This document shows positions 47,327-59,271 of a DNA stretch of 64,000 nucleotides, piece after piece. Within the stretch, counting starts at the first letter, position 1; each line of letters begins with the position of its first letter. The notes beneath the pieces are model-generated. The model was not told the origin of the DNA. It did not search any database and saw only the letters and a list, made by a program, of their open reading frames with translations. Source of the DNA: Streptomyces geranii (GTDB taxonomy: Bacteria; Actinomycetota; Actinomycetes; Streptomycetales; Streptomycetaceae); NCBI RefSeq assembly GCF_002954775.1, contig NZ_PJME01000040.1:1-64000 (forward strand), in the 5' to 3' direction. A program made the translations under genes and the position numbers.

Positions 47327-48571
47327 TCAGTTGTGCGCGTGCTCCGGACGCGAAGGCACATGCGACGCCACCAGCCGCTCCCGGCCAGCCGACGTCGACC
47401 GAGTCGCTCCGCGCCTGTCCACCACGTACGCCACTGTCGCGACACCCAGGCCCAGGAGGGCCAGCCCCGCCCCCACCAGCGCCGGTGACGTCACGCCGAA
47501 GCCCGCCGCCAGGGCCAGGCCGCCGACCCACGCACCCCCCGCGTTCGCCAGGTTGAACGCCGCCTGGTTCGCCGAGGAGGCCAGCGACGGGGCCGATGAG
47601 GCCCGTTCCATCACCATCAGGTTGAGCGGTGAGCCCGTCACGAACGCCGCCGCGCCCAGCAGGGTGACCGCCAGGGCCGCGCTCCACGTCGTGCTCATCA
47701 GGAGCGGGAACGCCGCCAGTACCGCGATCAGGGACAGCAGGCCGCCGAAGAGCGTGCGGCGCATCGCGTGGTCCGCCAGGCGTCCGCCCAGCAGGTTGCC
47801 TATCGTCGCGCCCACGCCGAACAGGGCCAGGAGCAGGGTCACGCTGGAGTCCTTGTAGCCCGCCGCGTCCGTCAGCATCGGGGTGATGTAGCTGTACGCC
47901 GAGAACAGCGCGCCGAAGCCCGCCACCGTCGTGCCCAGGGCCAGCCACACCGGGAGCGATCGCAGCGCCGCCAGTTCGCCTCGCAGGCCCGCCACCGGGG
48001 TCTCCACCCGGGTCTGCGGGATCAGCAGCGTCAGGGCCGCTATCGCCGCCACGCCGATCACGCTCACGCCGAGGAAGGTCGCCCGCCAGCCCAGCTGCTG
48101 GCCCATCGCCGTCGCCACGGGGACGCCGACCACGTTCGCGACCGTCAGGCCCAGGAACATCAGGGAGACCGAGCGGGCCTTGCGCTCGGGGGCGACCATC
48201 GTCGTGGCCACCACCGCGCCCACGCCGAAGAACGCGCCGTGCGGCAGCCCGCTCAGGAAGCGGGCGGCCAGCAGGGTGTCGTAGGTGGGCGCGAACGCCG
48301 ACAACGCGTTGCCCGCCACGAACAACACCATCAGGCCGATCAGGAGCTTGCGGCGGGACATCCGGGCCGTCACCGCCGCGAGCAGCGGGGCGCCGATCAC
48401 CACGCCCAGCGCGTACGCCGAGACCAGGTGTCCGGCGGACGGGATCGAGACGCCCAGGTCGTCGGCGACTTCGGGCAGCAGGCCCATCATCACGAACTCG
48501 GTCGTTCCGATACCGAACGCGCCTACGGCGAGAGCCAGCAGGGCCAGGGTCGGCGTGCGCCGGGACAGCAT
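47327..48571 (-). CDS. MFS drug/sugar efflux transporter, DHA1 (AraJ/Ydh-like) type
   Basis: This is a 414-aa protein with 12 predicted membrane segments. It starts with the DHA1 pattern LALAVGAFGIGTTEFVMMGLLPEVA and has the motif-A loop ARMSRRKLLIG between segments 2 and 3 and the antiporter motif-C-like region near segment 5. It should export small hydrophobic compounds by proton antiport; the substrate is unknown. The start is ATG 48571, and a 7-bp inverted repeat sits 40-66 bases upstream as a probable repressor site, but no regulator gene is adjacent. Confidence 0.9.
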   Translation of the reverse strand: MLSRRTPTLALLALAVGAFGIGTTEFVMMGLLPEVADDLGVSIPSAGHLVSAYALGVVIGAPLLAAVTARMSRRKLLIGLMVLFVAGNALSAFAPTYDTLLAARFLSGLPHGAFFGVGAVVATTMVAPERKARSVSLMFLGLTVANVVGVPVATAMGQQLGWRATFLGVSVIGVAAIAALTLLIPQTRVETPVAGLRGELAALRSLPVWLALGTTVAGFGALFSAYSYITPMLTDAAGYKDSSVTLLLALFGVGATIGNLLGGRLADHAMRRTLFGGLLSLIAVLAAFPLLMSTTWSAALAVTLLGAAAFVTGSPLNLMVMERASSAPSLASSANQAAFNLANAGGAWVGGLALAAGFGVTSPALVGAGLALLGLGVATVAYVVDRRGATRSTSAGRERLVASHVPSRPEHAHN

Positions 48572-48610
48572 AGGAAAAACGGCCTTTCGAAAGGGTGCGG
48601 CGGGTCTGCG

Positions 48611-48637
48611 TCCGTACAGTTTATGTTCAAGTACGGA
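48611..48637 (-). promoter_or_regulatory. Inverted repeat upstream of the DHA1 transporter, probable operator
   Basis: TCCGTAC (48611-48617) and GTACGGA (48631-48637) are perfect inverted arms around a 13-base AT-rich spacer. The sequence resembles the GTAC-type palindromes of HxlR/TetR repressors. It is the most AT-rich part of this gap and probably contains the promoter. Confidence 0.5.
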
Positions 48638-48680
48638 ACAAAGGCTGCCACGCCCAGTATTCCCCCGGGGTGCCGACTGG

Positions 48681-49742
48681 TTACGAGCCCGTTGCCGACG
48701 ACGGAATCTTCACCCTCGCCGCGATCGGCAGATGGTCGCTCGCCGTGCGCGGCAGTGACCAGGAGCTGACCGGTTCCACGCCCTGCACCATGATCTGGTC
48801 GATCCGGGCCAGCGGGAACGACGCAGGCCAGCTGAAGCCGAAGCCGCTGCCCGACGCGCCCTGCGTGGAGCGCATCTGCGCCGTGACGGCGTTCAGCGCG
48901 CGGTCGTTCATCGTGCCGTTGAGGTCGCCGAGCAGGATCTTGCGGGTCAGCTTCTCGTCGGAGAGCGCCTCGCCGAGGGCGTTCGCGCTGCGGTCGCGCT
49001 GGCGGGCCGTGAAGCCGGCCTCCAGCTTCACGCGCACCGACGGGAGGTGGGCGACGTACACCGCGACCGGGCCCTCCGGCGTCGCCACGGTGGCGCGCAT
49101 CGCACGCGTCCAGCCCAGCTTGATGTCGACCGGGCGGGCGGCGCTGAGCGGGTACTTGCTCCACAGGCCGACCGTGCCCTGCACCGAGTGGTACTTGTAC
49201 GTCGGCGCGAGTGCCTTCTCGTACGTCGGGACCGCCGTCTCCGTCAGCTCCTCCAGGGCGACGACGTCGGCGCCGGAGCCCGCCACCTCGCGGGCCGTGC
49301 CGGACGGGTCCGGGTTCTCCGCGTTGACGTTGTGGGTGGCCACCGTCAGGTTGCCGCCGGTGCCGGCGTTGCTGCCGAGGAGCCCGCCGAAGAGGTTGAA
49401 CCAGACCGCCGTCGGCACCAGCACCGCGATCAGCGCGGTCGCCGAGCGCCGGATCAGCCCGACGATCAGCAGCAGCGGTACGACGACGATGCCGAACCAC
49501 GGCAGGAACGTCTCGGAGAGGCTGCCCAGGTTGCCGATCCGGTTGGGGATCTGCGCGTGCAGCACCATCACGAGGGCGAGCAGCAGGGCCAGTGCCGCCG
49601 TGACGATGCCCCGGCGCCAGATTCTCGGATCGCCCCGCCAGCCGTCCGTCAGACGGCTCATCAGGCGCCGAAGCCGGGATCCCTGACGCTCGGGTCCCGA
49701 GCCTCCGTCGTCCGTCTCCGTCATGTACGCCTGCTGGGCCAT
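48681..49742 (-). CDS. Endonuclease/exonuclease/phosphatase-fold protein with membrane anchor
   Basis: This is a 353-aa protein. A basic cytoplasmic start is followed by three hydrophobic segments (about 45-62, 80-97, 102-120), then an extracytoplasmic EEP domain: VATHNVNAEN, VVALEELTE (metal-binding Glu), YVAHLPS, LLGDLNGTMND and SDHLPIAARV (catalytic His). All core residues of the DNase I-like fold are present. Membrane-anchored EEP proteins may act on phospholipids, nucleic acids or sugar phosphates; the substrate is not evident. GAGG precedes ATG 49742 at good spacing. Confidence 0.88.
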   Translation of the reverse strand: MAQQAYMTETDDGGSGPERQGSRLRRLMSRLTDGWRGDPRIWRRGIVTAALALLLALVMVLHAQIPNRIGNLGSLSETFLPWFGIVVVPLLLIVGLIRRSATALIAVLVPTAVWFNLFGGLLGSNAGTGGNLTVATHNVNAENPDPSGTAREVAGSGADVVALEELTETAVPTYEKALAPTYKYHSVQGTVGLWSKYPLSAARPVDIKLGWTRAMRATVATPEGPVAVYVAHLPSVRVKLEAGFTARQRDRSANALGEALSDEKLTRKILLGDLNGTMNDRALNAVTAQMRSTQGASGSGFGFSWPASFPLARIDQIMVQGVEPVSSWSLPRTASDHLPIAARVKIPSSATGS

Positions 49743-49959
49743 ACCGTCGCCTCACAACCTGCCGTGCATCCCGTCCGTCCCCGCGTCTAAGACCCTAGGG
49801 GATGATCGGATCCGTTCTCGCCGTCCCATGACGGCCGTACGGGGACGATGACGAACAAGTCGGCACGGCCAGTTCCGGTTGCCGGTGGTGTGGGCGCCCT
49901 CTGTGACGAAACACGCACAGTCGAGCGCCGGCCGCCCCGACAGACGTACGAATTACCGC

Positions 49960-50598
49960 TTACGGGGCAGTCGGCCGCAGACCTTCCAGCACCGTGTCGA
50001 CGATCTCCTCGGCCAGACCCTCCGGCAGCTCCGCGTCCGGGCGCAGTACGGCGCGCAGCAGCATGGGGCCGACGAAGAGGTCGTTCAGCAGGGCGAGGTC
50101 GGCGTCCGCGCGCAGTTCGCCGTCGCGCTGGCCGCGGCGCAGGACCTCGTCGCCGAGCAGTCGGCGCGGTTCGACGACGGTGGCGTGGTACGCCGCCCAG
50201 AGCTTGGGGCTGCTCTTCATCTGGGCGTGCACGTTGTGCAGGAACGCCGAGGTCCGGTTGGCGAGTCCGCGCCGGCGCATCGCCTCCAGCAGGACGACCA
50301 GGTCGTCGCGCATCGAGGTGCCGGGCAGCTCGGGGTCGGCCGGCTCCATGGCCCGCATGACGTCGACGAACAGCTCCTCCTTGCCCGGCCAGCGACGGTA
50401 GATGGTGGCCTTGCCGACCCCGGCGGTACGGGCCACCCGCTCGATGGAGATGTCCGCGAGCGGCACGCCCTCCTCCAGGAGCTGCAGCACGCCCTCGATG
50501 ATGGAGCGCTCCACGGCCTCGCTCCGGGGGCGGCCACGGGTGGCTCCGGCGGTGGTGCCGGGGGTGGCTCGGCGTGCCAGGCCGTCCGCGAGGTTCAC
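49960..50598 (-). CDS. TetR-family regulator of the adjacent MFS exporter
   Basis: This 212-aa protein has an N-terminal helix-turn-helix at about residues 28-75 (ADISIERVARTAGVGKATIYRRW, PGKEEL) and a helical ligand-binding part. GTG 50598 is used because AAGGA precedes it at good spacing. The frame stays open through the intergenic repeat and beneath the MFS gene, so a much longer ORF there is an artefact. It lies 101 bases downstream of the exporter gene on the same strand and probably represses it through the palindrome at 52323-52341. Confidence 0.92.
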   Translation of the reverse strand: MNLADGLARRATPGTTAGATRGRPRSEAVERSIIEGVLQLLEEGVPLADISIERVARTAGVGKATIYRRWPGKEELFVDVMRAMEPADPELPGTSMRDDLVVLLEAMRRRGLANRTSAFLHNVHAQMKSSPKLWAAYHATVVEPRRLLGDEVLRRGQRDGELRADADLALLNDLFVGPMLLRAVLRPDAELPEGLAEEIVDTVLEGLRPTAP

Positions 50599-50620
50599 GC
50601 GACCGTTCCTTTCCTCGTCC

Positions 50621-50662
50621 TGCGTCCTGCGTTCTGCGTTCTGCGTTCTGCGTTCCGCGTGC
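50621..50662 (-). repeat. Six tandem copies of a 7-bp unit upstream of the TetR gene
   Basis: TGCGTYC is repeated five times and followed by a degenerate sixth copy (CGCGTGC), without gaps, at 50621-50662. It lies in the MFS-tetR intergenic region, 23-64 bases upstream of the TetR start codon. Confidence 0.85.
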
Positions 50663-50699
50663 CTTGTTCCGTGTACCGCCCCCCGATTCTTCCCTGTGT

Positions 50700-52298
50700 T
50701 CAGTGTTCGGTGGACACCAACTGTGCTTCCTGCTCGCCCTCCTGGGGCGCCGCGGGGCGGCCCGGCAGGCACAGGGCGACGACCAAGGCGCCCAGGACGG
50801 CGACGCCCGCGCCGCACAGCGCGGTGATGTGCATGGCGTGCAGGAAGGCGTCGTTGGCGGGGCCGACCAGGGCGTCGCCCCGGGGGCCGAGCTTCGCGGC
50901 GACGCCGAGGGTGGCCTCGATGGACTCGCCCGCGGTGTGCCGGACGCCGGCGGGCAGCGCGCCGAGCTTGTCCTCGATGCCGCTGCGGTAGGCCGCCGAG
51001 AGGACCGAGCCGAGTACGGCGATGCCGAGGGCGCCGCCGACCTGGCGGAAGGTGTTGCTGAGCGCGGAGGCGGAGCCGGCCTTCTCGCGGGGCAGGGCCT
51101 GCATGATGACGACGCTGGTCGGCGTCATGATGTGCGCCATGCCGGTGCCCATGAGGAAGAAGACGACCTCCAGGACCCAGATCGGCGTGTCGGCCTCGAA
51201 CGAGGCGAACGCGGCGAGCGTCGCGGCGATCAGCAGCATCGCGGCGGTGGTCGTGGCCCGGTTGCCGAAGCGGTCGACGGCCAGCCGGGCGCGCGGCGCG
51301 AAGATCAGCTGGGCGGCGGCCAGCGGCAGCATCAGCAGACCGGTCTGCAGGGGCGAGTAGCCGCGCACGCTCTGGGTGTAGAAGACCGAGAAGAAGGTCA
51401 CACCCATCAGCGCGAAGAAGACGAGGGCGATGACGGACATCGCGGCCGAGAAGGTCTTGTTGCGGAAGTACGTCACGTCGATCGACGGATGGTCGCTGCG
51501 CTTCTCGAACAGCACGAAGCCGACGAGTACGGCGAGACCGGCGCCGATGGTCGCCAGCACCTGCGGGTCGGTGAAGTCGGCGAGCTGGCCGCCCTTGATG
51601 ATGCCGTAGACGAGGAGGACGAGCCCGACGACCGAGAGCAGGACCCCTACGGGGTCGATCCGGCCGGGCTTCGGGTCGCGGGAGTCGGGCACCAGGACCG
51701 TCATCAGCACGAGCGCGATGATCACGATCGGCACGTTGATGAGGAAGACGGACCCCCACCAGAAGTGGTCGAGGAGGATGCCTCCCGTGATCGGCCCGAT
51801 GGCGATGGCGAGGCCGACGCCGCCGGCCCAGATGCCGATGGCCTTGGGCTGCTCCTCGCGCTCGAAGACGTTCATCAGGACGGCGAGGGTGGCGGGCATC
51901 ACGAAGGCGGCGCCGAGGCCCATCACGGCCCGGAAGCCGATGAGTTCGGTGGGCGAGCCGGCGAAGGCGGCGAGGGCCGAGCCGAGGCCGAAGACGGTGA
52001 GGCCGCCGAGGAGCACCTTCTTGCGGCCCAGCCGGTCGCCGAGGATGCCGGCGGAGAAGAGGAGCCCCGCGAAGACGAGGGTGTAGGCGTTGATCGCCCA
52101 CTCCAGCTCGCTCTGGGTGGCGCCCAGGCCGGTCGGGGCGGGGGTGGAGATGGTCTTGATGGCGACGTTGAGGATGGAGTTGTCGAGCACCACGATCAGC
52201 AGGCTGAGCATGAGCACGCCGAGGATGACCCAGCGTCGCCGGTGCACGGCCTCCGGGATTCGGGGGCCGAGGGTGGATGGGCCGGCAGAAGTCGTCAT
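50700..52298 (-). CDS. MFS multidrug exporter, DHA2 (14-TM, EmrB/QacA) family
   Basis: This is a 532-aa protein with 14 predicted membrane segments. Family motifs: LDNSILNVAI in segment 1 (acidic residue for proton coupling), GDRLGRKKVLL (motif A), and GPITGGILLDHFWWGSVFLINVP in segments 5-6 (motif C). It should export cationic or amphipathic drugs in exchange for protons. ATG 52298 follows AGGGTGG; a longer ORF starts within the operator and is unlikely. A perfect 19-base palindrome upstream and the downstream TetR gene form a simple drug-responsive circuit. Confidence 0.93.
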   Translation of the reverse strand: MTTSAGPSTLGPRIPEAVHRRRWVILGVLMLSLLIVVLDNSILNVAIKTISTPAPTGLGATQSELEWAINAYTLVFAGLLFSAGILGDRLGRKKVLLGGLTVFGLGSALAAFAGSPTELIGFRAVMGLGAAFVMPATLAVLMNVFEREEQPKAIGIWAGGVGLAIAIGPITGGILLDHFWWGSVFLINVPIVIIALVLMTVLVPDSRDPKPGRIDPVGVLLSVVGLVLLVYGIIKGGQLADFTDPQVLATIGAGLAVLVGFVLFEKRSDHPSIDVTYFRNKTFSAAMSVIALVFFALMGVTFFSVFYTQSVRGYSPLQTGLLMLPLAAAQLIFAPRARLAVDRFGNRATTTAAMLLIAATLAAFASFEADTPIWVLEVVFFLMGTGMAHIMTPTSVVIMQALPREKAGSASALSNTFRQVGGALGIAVLGSVLSAAYRSGIEDKLGALPAGVRHTAGESIEATLGVAAKLGPRGDALVGPANDAFLHAMHITALCGAGVAVLGALVVALCLPGRPAAPQEGEQEAQLVSTEH

Positions 52299-52322
52299 GG
52301 CCACCACCCTAGGCTCATTTCG

Positions 52323-52341
52323 ATACGAGACCGTCTCGTAT
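52323..52341 (-). promoter_or_regulatory. Perfect 19-base palindromic operator upstream of the DHA2 exporter
   Basis: ATACGAGAC (52323-52331), one central C, and GTCTCGTAT (52333-52341) are exact mirror arms. It is 25-43 bases upstream of the exporter start, overlapping where the promoter should be. Its size is typical of TetR dimers. Confidence 0.8.
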
Positions 52342-52437
52342 TGGAATTCCTTTACCGAGACCTTAAACATCGCGGGTCACGAGACGTTCGGCACAGGCAC
52401 GGGGCCTCCGCGGGCGACCACTAGCCGATCCACGACG

Positions 52438-52486
52438 CGAGGTGCCACCATGGGTGGCGATCCGGGGACGCCGTCAGGGCGCCTCG
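52438..52486 (+). ncRNA. Possible structured 5' leader of panB
   Basis: CGAGGTGCC (52438-52446) pairs with GGCGCCTCG (52478-52486) with one G-U. A competing inner hairpin is GCCACC (52444-52449) with GGTGGC (52453-52458). The element ends 23 bases before the panB start. It could be an RNA control element or only GC-rich chance pairing. Confidence 0.3.
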
Positions 52487-52509
52487 AGATGATTGAAGGA
52501 GCCGTTGCC

Positions 52510-53394
52510 ATGACTCAGCTTCAGGCTGCCCACCAGACCCCCGCCGGCGGCACCGGCGCGACGCACGCGACGAACGCGCTGTACGGGGGCAAGGGCACGC
52601 GCCGCATCACGGTCCGCGACATCGCCACCGCCAAGGAGCGCGGCGAGAAGTGGCCGATGCTCACCGCGTACGACGCGATGACCGCGTCCGTCTTCGACGA
52701 GGCCGGTATCCCGGTCATCCTGGTCGGCGACTCGGCGGGCAACTGTCACCTCGGCTACGAGTCGACCGTGCCCGTCACCCTCGACGAGATGACCATGCTC
52801 TCGGCGGCCGTCGTACGGGGCACCGGCCGCGCCCTGGTCGTCGGGGACCTGCCCTTCGGCTCCTACCAGGAGGGCCCGGTGCAGGCGCTGCGCTCGGCGA
52901 CCCGGCTGGTGAAGGAGGCGGGGGTCGGGGCGGTCAAGCTGGAGGGCGGCGAGCGCTCGCACCGCCAGATCGAACTGCTGGTCGAGTCCGGTATCCCGGT
53001 GATGGCCCACATCGGCCTGACGCCGCAGTCCGTGAACTCGATGGGCTACCGCGTGCAGGGGCGCGGCGAGGAGGCCGCCCAGCAGCTGCTGCGGGACGCG
53101 AAGGCCGTGCAGGACGCGGGCGCGTTCGCCGTGGTGCTGGAGCTGGTGCCGGCCGAGCTGGCCGCCGAGGTCACGCGGATGCTCCAGATCGCGACGGTCG
53201 GCATCGGGGCGGGACCGGAGACGGACGCCCAGGTGCTGGTGTGGACGGACATGCTCGGGCTGACCGGCGGGCGGATGCCGAAGTTCGTCAAGCAGTACGC
53301 GAACCTGCGTGAGGTCATGGGGAACGCGGCGAAGGCGTTCGCCGAGGACGTGACGGGCGGGACGTTCCCGGCGGAGGAGCACTCCGTCCACTGA
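52510..53394 (+). CDS. panB: 3-methyl-2-oxobutanoate hydroxymethyltransferase (pantothenate synthesis)
   Basis: This 294-aa TIM-barrel enzyme adds a hydroxymethyl group from methylene-tetrahydrofolate to ketoisovalerate, the first committed step to pantothenate and CoA. Motifs: LTAYDAMTASVFDEAGIPVILVGDS (metal-binding Asp), VGDLPFGSY, VKLEGG, VMAHIGLTPQS, and the Glu in VLELVPAEL. The N-terminal 30 residues are an extension common in actinobacteria. GAAGGAG precedes ATG 52510. It stands alone and ends before a strong hairpin; panC and panD are not in the window. Confidence 0.96.
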   Translation: MTQLQAAHQTPAGGTGATHATNALYGGKGTRRITVRDIATAKERGEKWPMLTAYDAMTASVFDEAGIPVILVGDSAGNCHLGYESTVPVTLDEMTMLSAAVVRGTGRALVVGDLPFGSYQEGPVQALRSATRLVKEAGVGAVKLEGGERSHRQIELLVESGIPVMAHIGLTPQSVNSMGYRVQGRGEEAAQQLLRDAKAVQDAGAFAVVLELVPAELAAEVTRMLQIATVGIGAGPETDAQVLVWTDMLGLTGGRMPKFVKQYANLREVMGNAAKAFAEDVTGGTFPAEEHSVH

Positions 53395-53474
53395 CCCGGC
53401 GGAGCCACCTGGCCCACCTGACCCACCTGACCGGACAGGGTCACCCGACCCGACAGAGCCACTGCGGCACGGAT

Positions 53475-53506
53475 GCAGCCCGCCGACTCCCCCATCGGCG
53501 GGCTGC
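53475..53506 (+). terminator. 12-bp stem terminator after panB
   Basis: GCAGCCCGCCGA (53475-53486) pairs exactly with 53495-53506. Flanking AGAGCC/GGCTCT can extend the stem after a bulge. Confidence 0.8.
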
Positions 53507-53561
53507 GGCTCTGTGGCGCCGCGGGAGACACCTGACACGGCCCGGCCCGGACCGATGGGCG

Positions 53562-53594
53562 CTGTCGGTGGGCTGTCGGTGGTTTGTCGGTGGG
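53562..53594 (+). repeat. Three tandem copies of an 11-bp unit upstream of the ABC exporter genes
   Basis: CTGTCGGTGGG, CTGTCGGTGGT and TTGTCGGTGGG follow each other directly (53562-53594). They end 18 bases before the ATPase start codon, in the expected promoter/leader region. Confidence 0.75.
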
Positions 53595-53612
53595 GGCTGT
53601 CAGGTTGTGGTC

Positions 53613-54647
53613 ATGACGCGAATCGACAATCACCCCGCCGACGGGGCCGAGCGTGCCGTTTCCGTACGGGGGCTGGTCAAGCACTACGGCGAGACCAAGG
53701 CTCTGGACGGTGTCGACCTGGACGTCCGGGAGGGCACCGTGCTCGGTGTGCTCGGGCCGAACGGCGCCGGCAAGACCACCCTCGTACGCATCCTGTCCAC
53801 CCTGCTGCAGCCGACCTCGGGGCAGGCCACCGTCGCGGGATACGACGTCCTGCGCCAGCCCCGGCAGCTGCGGCGGGTCATAGGACTCACCGGGCAGTAC
53901 GCCTCCGTGGACGAGAAGCTCCCGGGCTGGGAGAACCTGTACATGATCGGGCGGCTGCTCGATCTGCCCCGCAAGGACGCCCGGGCCCGGGCCGACGAGC
54001 TGCTGGAGCGGTTCTCGCTCACCGACGCCGCCAAGCGGCCCGCGAGCACCTACTCCGGCGGTATGCGGCGGCGGCTCGACCTCGCCGCCTCCATGATCGG
54101 CCGCCCTGTCGTCCTCTTCCTCGACGAGCCCACCACCGGGCTCGACCCCCGCACCCGCAACGAGGTCTGGGCCGAGGTCAAGCGCATGGTCGGCGACGGT
54201 GTGACCGTGCTGCTCACCACCCAGTACATGGAGGAGGCCGAGCAGCTCGCCTCCGAGCTGGCCGTCATCGACCGGGGGAAGGTCGTCGCGGGCGGTGCCA
54301 TCGACGAGCTGAAGGCACGGGTCGGCGGCCGTACGCTGCGGATCAGGACCGCCGATCCGCTGCAGCTGCGCCCGCTCGCCCGCGACCTCGACGACCTCGG
54401 CATCACCGGCCTCGCCGGCACCGCCGTGGACACCGCGAGCGGCAGCGTGCTGGTGCCGATCCTGAGCGACGAGCAGCTCACCGCCGTGACCGGCGCGGTC
54501 ATCGCGCGCGGTATCACCATCGCCTCCATCAGCACCGAACTGCCCAGCCTGGACGAGGTGTTCCTGTCCCTCACCGGCCACCGCGCCAGTGCCCCGCAGG
54601 ACGCCGACAGCGCGCCCGCCGACACCCGAGAGGAGGTCGCCGTATGA
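53613..54647 (+). CDS. ABC exporter ATPase, DrrA (daunorubicin resistance) family
   Basis: This is a 344-aa ATPase with Walker A GPNGAGKTT (near residue 48), the Q-loop, signature YSGGMRRRLDLA, Walker B VVLFLDEPTTGLD and the H-loop region with TTQYMEEAEQ. The C-terminal extension with SLDEVFLSLTGH is typical of DrrA-type exporters. The stop overlaps the permease start (ATGA). The pair should export a hydrophobic antibiotic, lipid or polymer. No biosynthetic genes are nearby, so the cargo is unknown. ATG 53613 has little ribosome binding sequence. Confidence 0.93.
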   Translation: MTRIDNHPADGAERAVSVRGLVKHYGETKALDGVDLDVREGTVLGVLGPNGAGKTTLVRILSTLLQPTSGQATVAGYDVLRQPRQLRRVIGLTGQYASVDEKLPGWENLYMIGRLLDLPRKDARARADELLERFSLTDAAKRPASTYSGGMRRRLDLAASMIGRPVVLFLDEPTTGLDPRTRNEVWAEVKRMVGDGVTVLLTTQYMEEAEQLASELAVIDRGKVVAGGAIDELKARVGGRTLRIRTADPLQLRPLARDLDDLGITGLAGTAVDTASGSVLVPILSDEQLTAVTGAVIARGITIASISTELPSLDEVFLSLTGHRASAPQDADSAPADTREEVAV

Positions 54648-55498
54648 GCACCGCGACCACGACCACGAGCACGGCCGTCACCGACATCCAGGCCGCTGCG
54701 GCTGACATCAAGGGCGACGGGCGTATCCCGCTGCGCGCTCATCTGCGGCACACCGGGGCCCTCGTCCGCCGCAATCTGCTCTGGATCCGGCAGGACCCCG
54801 AGTCCATGTTCGACGCGCTGCTGATGCCGATCGTCTTCACCCTGCTGTTCGTGTTCGTCTTCGGCGGCTCGATCGGACAGGCCACGGGCGGCGGGCAGGA
54901 CGGCTATGTGCAGTACGTGATCCCGGGCATGATCGCGATGATGAGCATGACGCTCTCCCAGGGCGTCGGCACCGGGTTCAGCCAGGACTTCAACTCCGGT
55001 GTCATGGACCGGTTCCGGTCGCTGCCGATCGGGCGCGGTTCGGTGCTGTTCGCGAAGATCTCGGTCGAGCTGCTCCGGATGCTGTTCGCGACGACCGTAC
55101 TGATGATCGTCGCCGTGCTCGTCGGCTTCGACATCAACAACTGGGTCGGGCTGTTCGCGGCCGTCGGGCTGTCCACGCTGTTCGCCTCGTCGATCATGTG
55201 GGTGTTCCTCACCCTGGGCGTGGTCCTGAAGAACGCGCAGTCCGTGCAGGCGATGGGCTTCCTGGTGCTGTTCCCGCTGCAGTTCGGTTCGTCGATCTTC
55301 GCCCCGACGCAGTCGATGCCGGGCTGGCTCCAGACGTTCACCGACTACAACCCGCTGTCCACGCTCGCGGACGCGGCGCGCGGACTCATGGTGGGCGGTC
55401 CGGTCGCGCACGACCTGTGGGTGACCATCGGCTGGTCGGTGGCGATCACCGCGGTGATGGCGCCGGTCGCGATCCACAAGTTCCGTACCAAGAGCTGA
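54644..55498 (+). CDS. ABC-2 type permease, DrrB family
   Basis: This is a 284-aa protein with a Thr/Ala-rich cytoplasmic start and six membrane segments from about residue 58. The ABC-2 features LLWIRQDPESMFDALLMPIVF and the later FAPTQSMPGWLQTFTDYNPLS are family hallmarks. It pairs with the ATPase encoded just upstream to form the exporter. It converges on the SARP gene with a 31-base gap. Confidence 0.93.
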   Translation: MSTATTTTSTAVTDIQAAAADIKGDGRIPLRAHLRHTGALVRRNLLWIRQDPESMFDALLMPIVFTLLFVFVFGGSIGQATGGGQDGYVQYVIPGMIAMMSMTLSQGVGTGFSQDFNSGVMDRFRSLPIGRGSVLFAKISVELLRMLFATTVLMIVAVLVGFDINNWVGLFAAVGLSTLFASSIMWVFLTLGVVLKNAQSVQAMGFLVLFPLQFGSSIFAPTQSMPGWLQTFTDYNPLSTLADAARGLMVGGPVAHDLWVTIGWSVAITAVMAPVAIHKFRTKS

Positions 55499-55529
55499 CA
55501 GCACTCATACGTAGGTCCCGGTACGTGCG

Positions 55530-59039
<3,510 letters not shown>

Positions 59040-59130
59040 GGGGCCATTGTCTCCGAGGACGTCCCGGCACCGCTTCCGGGTTTACAGGGGCATGAACCGG
59101 GAGAAGTCCAGGATCTCCGGGCTGGGCCGG

Positions 59131-59180
59131 GCATCGCCGGGCATCGCCGGGCATCGCCGGGAACCTCCAGGAACCTCCGG
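59131..59180. repeat. Tandem 10-bp repeats in the SARP-M50 divergent region
   Basis: GCATCGCCGG is repeated three times exactly (59131-59160), followed at once by two near-identical 10-bp units, GAACCTCCAG and GAACCTCCGG (59161-59180). The block lies in the 232-base region between two divergent genes, whose remaining bases show no further feature. Confidence 0.85.
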
Positions 59181-59271
59181 ACCTCGGTGACACGTTCCCT
59201 CCAGACCACCGGTACCGTCGTTCCGCCCGTACAAGCAGCGTTTTCCGCCGAATCCCCAGGAGCCCCGCCCC

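Noticed and set aside
49960..52101. A 713-codon minus-strand frame joining TetR to sequence under the MFS exporter
   Set aside because: Only the last 212 codons encode a protein fold. The rest is Arg/His/Gly-rich shadow of the exporter gene and the heptamer repeat.
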